Under the pieces are notes generated by a model. It did not search any database. It saw nothing but the letters and a program-made list of their open reading frames with translations, and had not been told where the DNA came from. Position numbers and translations under genes: made by a program. DNA of 64,000 bases from contig JBNKWQ010000042.1 in assembly GCA_050299855.1 (NCBI GenBank), positions 1 to 64,000 on the forward strand, written 5' to 3'. Each line of letters opens with the position of its first letter. The first letter of the stretch is position 1. This DNA comes from Hahella sp050299855 (GTDB taxonomy: Bacteria > Pseudomonadota > Gammaproteobacteria > Pseudomonadales > Oleiphilaceae). Positions 62,822 through 64,000 of the stretch are shown one piece after another.

Positions 62822-63568
62822 TCAGGCGCCGATTATCTCCATCATTTCATCTGGAATATCGGCATTGGTGTAGACATTCTGAACATCATCCAGATCTTCA
62901 AGCACGTCGACAATTTTTAAAACCTGCTCTGCCGATTCAGCATCCAAACTAACCGTGGTCGCCGGCACCATGGAAATTTCTGCAGATTCCGGCTGAAAAC
63001 CAGCAGCTATTAATGCCGCTTTAACTTCAGAATAGTTTTCTGCCGATGCTTGAACTTCCACCGAACCGTCATCATTGCTGATCACATCTTCAGCACCCGC
63101 CTCCAAAGCCACTTCAATAACTCCGTCTTCATCGACATCCGGTGGAAATAAAATAATTCCCTGCTTGCTGAACAGATATGCCACTGAGCCGTCTGTTCCC
63201 AGATTGCCGCCATACTTGGTAAATGCATGGCGCACCTCAGCCACTGTGCGATTGCGATTGTCGGTCATGACTTCAACATAGACTGCCACGCCATTAGGGC
63301 CATACCCCTCATAGGTAAGCTCATCATAGTTGTCGCCATCTCCGGCACCAACACCGCGCTGTATAGCTTTGTCGATCGTATCTTTTTTCATGTTCACAGC
63401 AAGCGCCTTGTCGATAACAAGACGCAGTCGGGGATTGTCTTCAGGAACCCCGCCGCTTTTAGCGGCTACTGTGATTTCACGGATAATTTTGGTAAATATC
63501 TTGCCCCGTTTGGCGTCTTGAGCCGCTTTACGGTGCTTGATATTGGCCCATTTACTGTGCCCCGCCAT
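62822..63568 (-). CDS. yebC: YebC/TACO1-family translation or DNA-binding protein
   Basis: 248 residues from the ATG at 63568 (a TTG one codon earlier is open). The N-terminus MAGHSKWANIKHRKAAQDAKRGK is diagnostic. Also GVPEDNPRLRLVIDKA, YEGYGPNGVAVYVEV and the acidic middle domain. Family members have been described as transcription regulators and, more recently, as factors that help ribosomes through proline stretches. Next to ruvC as in most gammaproteobacteria. Confidence 0.97.
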   Translation of the reverse strand: MAGHSKWANIKHRKAAQDAKRGKIFTKIIREITVAAKSGGVPEDNPRLRLVIDKALAVNMKKDTIDKAIQRGVGAGDGDNYDELTYEGYGPNGVAVYVEVMTDNRNRTVAEVRHAFTKYGGNLGTDGSVAYLFSKQGIILFPPDVDEDGVIEVALEAGAEDVISNDDGSVEVQASAENYSEVKAALIAAGFQPESAEISMVPATTVSLDAESAEQVLKIVDVLEDLDDVQNVYTNADIPDEMMEIIGA

Positions 63569-63641
63569 CAAATAACTCCGTTAACTTTTTACCACTTTCT
63601 TTCTATCTGGATATTTTACTAAACACCTGAAATAAGCTGAA

Positions 63642-64000
63642 TCAGCCGGCTGACTCTTTCTTGCGCACGCGAATATTCAAATCACGCAGCTGACGAGAAT
63701 CAACCTCACCCGGCGCTTGCGTCAGCATACACATTGCGCTTTGAGTCTTCGGAAATGCAATCACTTCCCGAATGGACTGCGCACCTGTCATCAGCATCAC
63801 CAGACGGTCCAGACCAAACGCCAAACCACCATGTGGAGGACAGCCAAATTTCAGTGCATCCAACAGGAAGCCAAACTTATCTCTGGCCTCTTCTTCGCCA
63901 ACACCAAGAATTTCGAGCACAGAGGCCTGCATGGCCGCATCATGGATACGAATGGATCCACCACCAAGCTCTGTGCCGTTCAATACCATGTCATAGGCAC
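63642..64000 (-). CDS. aspS: aspartyl-tRNA synthetase, C-terminal part (cut by window end)
   Basis: The last about 119 residues of AspRS; the rest lies beyond the right edge. NGTELGGGSIRIHDAAMQ and the class II motif 3 (GGLAFGLDRLVMLM, with the ATP-binding Arg) are present, followed by FPKTQSAMCMLTQAPGEV, which is typical of the bacterial enzyme. It attaches aspartate to tRNA-Asp. Directly upstream of yebC, standard order. Confidence 0.97.
   Translation of the reverse strand, partial: AYDMVLNGTELGGGSIRIHDAAMQASVLEILGVGEEEARDKFGFLLDALKFGCPPHGGLAFGLDRLVMLMTGAQSIREVIAFPKTQSAMCMLTQAPGEVDSRQLRDLNIRVRKKESAG

Overview
The window is one stretch of a gammaproteobacterial chromosome, roughly 50% GC and densely coded. 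Its housekeeping blocks are in canonical gammaproteobacterial order: aspS, yebC, ruvCAB, ybgC, tolQRAB, pal, cpoB, then nadA, bepA, tusA, perM, bcp, gcvR, dapA, bamC and purC. A split B12-dependent ribonucleotide reductase (nrdJa/nrdJb, the Pseudomonas arrangement), split housekeeping operons and a TIGR04219-type outer-membrane protein suggest a marine or environmental Pseudomonadales/Oceanospirillales-type organism. I cannot name the species.

Layout. 1-6.6 kb: a CDP-archaeol-synthase-like membrane enzyme, a flavodoxin-like reductase, a Ser/Thr kinase facing an ECF sigma factor of the kinase-linked type, small envelope proteins, a metallophosphoesterase and an extended SDR. 6.6-10.5 kb: a 0.9 kb leader with tandem repeats and NrdR-box-like palindromes, then nrdJa-nrdJb and a terminator. 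10.8-23.6 kb: an unusual one-direction cassette of a DapF-fold epimerase, an MFS transporter with an N-terminal sensor-like part, an orphan 510-residue protein, two paralogous periplasmic binding proteins and a Cache hybrid histidine kinase. It converges on a REC-PAS-GGDEF-EAL-REC regulator. 24-25.4 kb: galU and an XRE regulator. 25.5-40.1 kb: a type I secretion locus read leftward (ABC exporter, HlyD adaptor, a broken 2OG-Fe(II) oxygenase, two small membrane proteins and a 3060-residue RTX protein). 40.4-48.1 kb: tRNA-Val, moeA-moaB, carbonic anhydrase, UDP-glucuronate 4-epimerase-like gene, outer-membrane protein, purC, bamC and dapA. 48.6-64 kb: gcvR, bcp, perM, tusA, bepA, nadA, two identical tRNA-Lys genes, the tol-pal operon, ruvABC, yebC and the 3' part of aspS.

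Two things stand out. First, the 10.8-21 kb cassette reads like a make-export-sense circuit: a racemase/epimerase whose diaminopimelate-contacting residues are changed, an exporter, and a duplicated binding protein feeding a sensor kinase. Its product and ligand are unknown. Second, the intergenic DNA repeatedly carries short degenerate tandem repeats with 18-22 bp units (22 bp at five loci). At three genes (nrdJa, the UDP-sugar epimerase and pal) the repeat unit is the 3' end of the gene including its stop codon, re-copied downstream. I know of no described element that fits this.

Limits: all functions come from reading motifs by eye. No database search, structure prediction or alignment was run.
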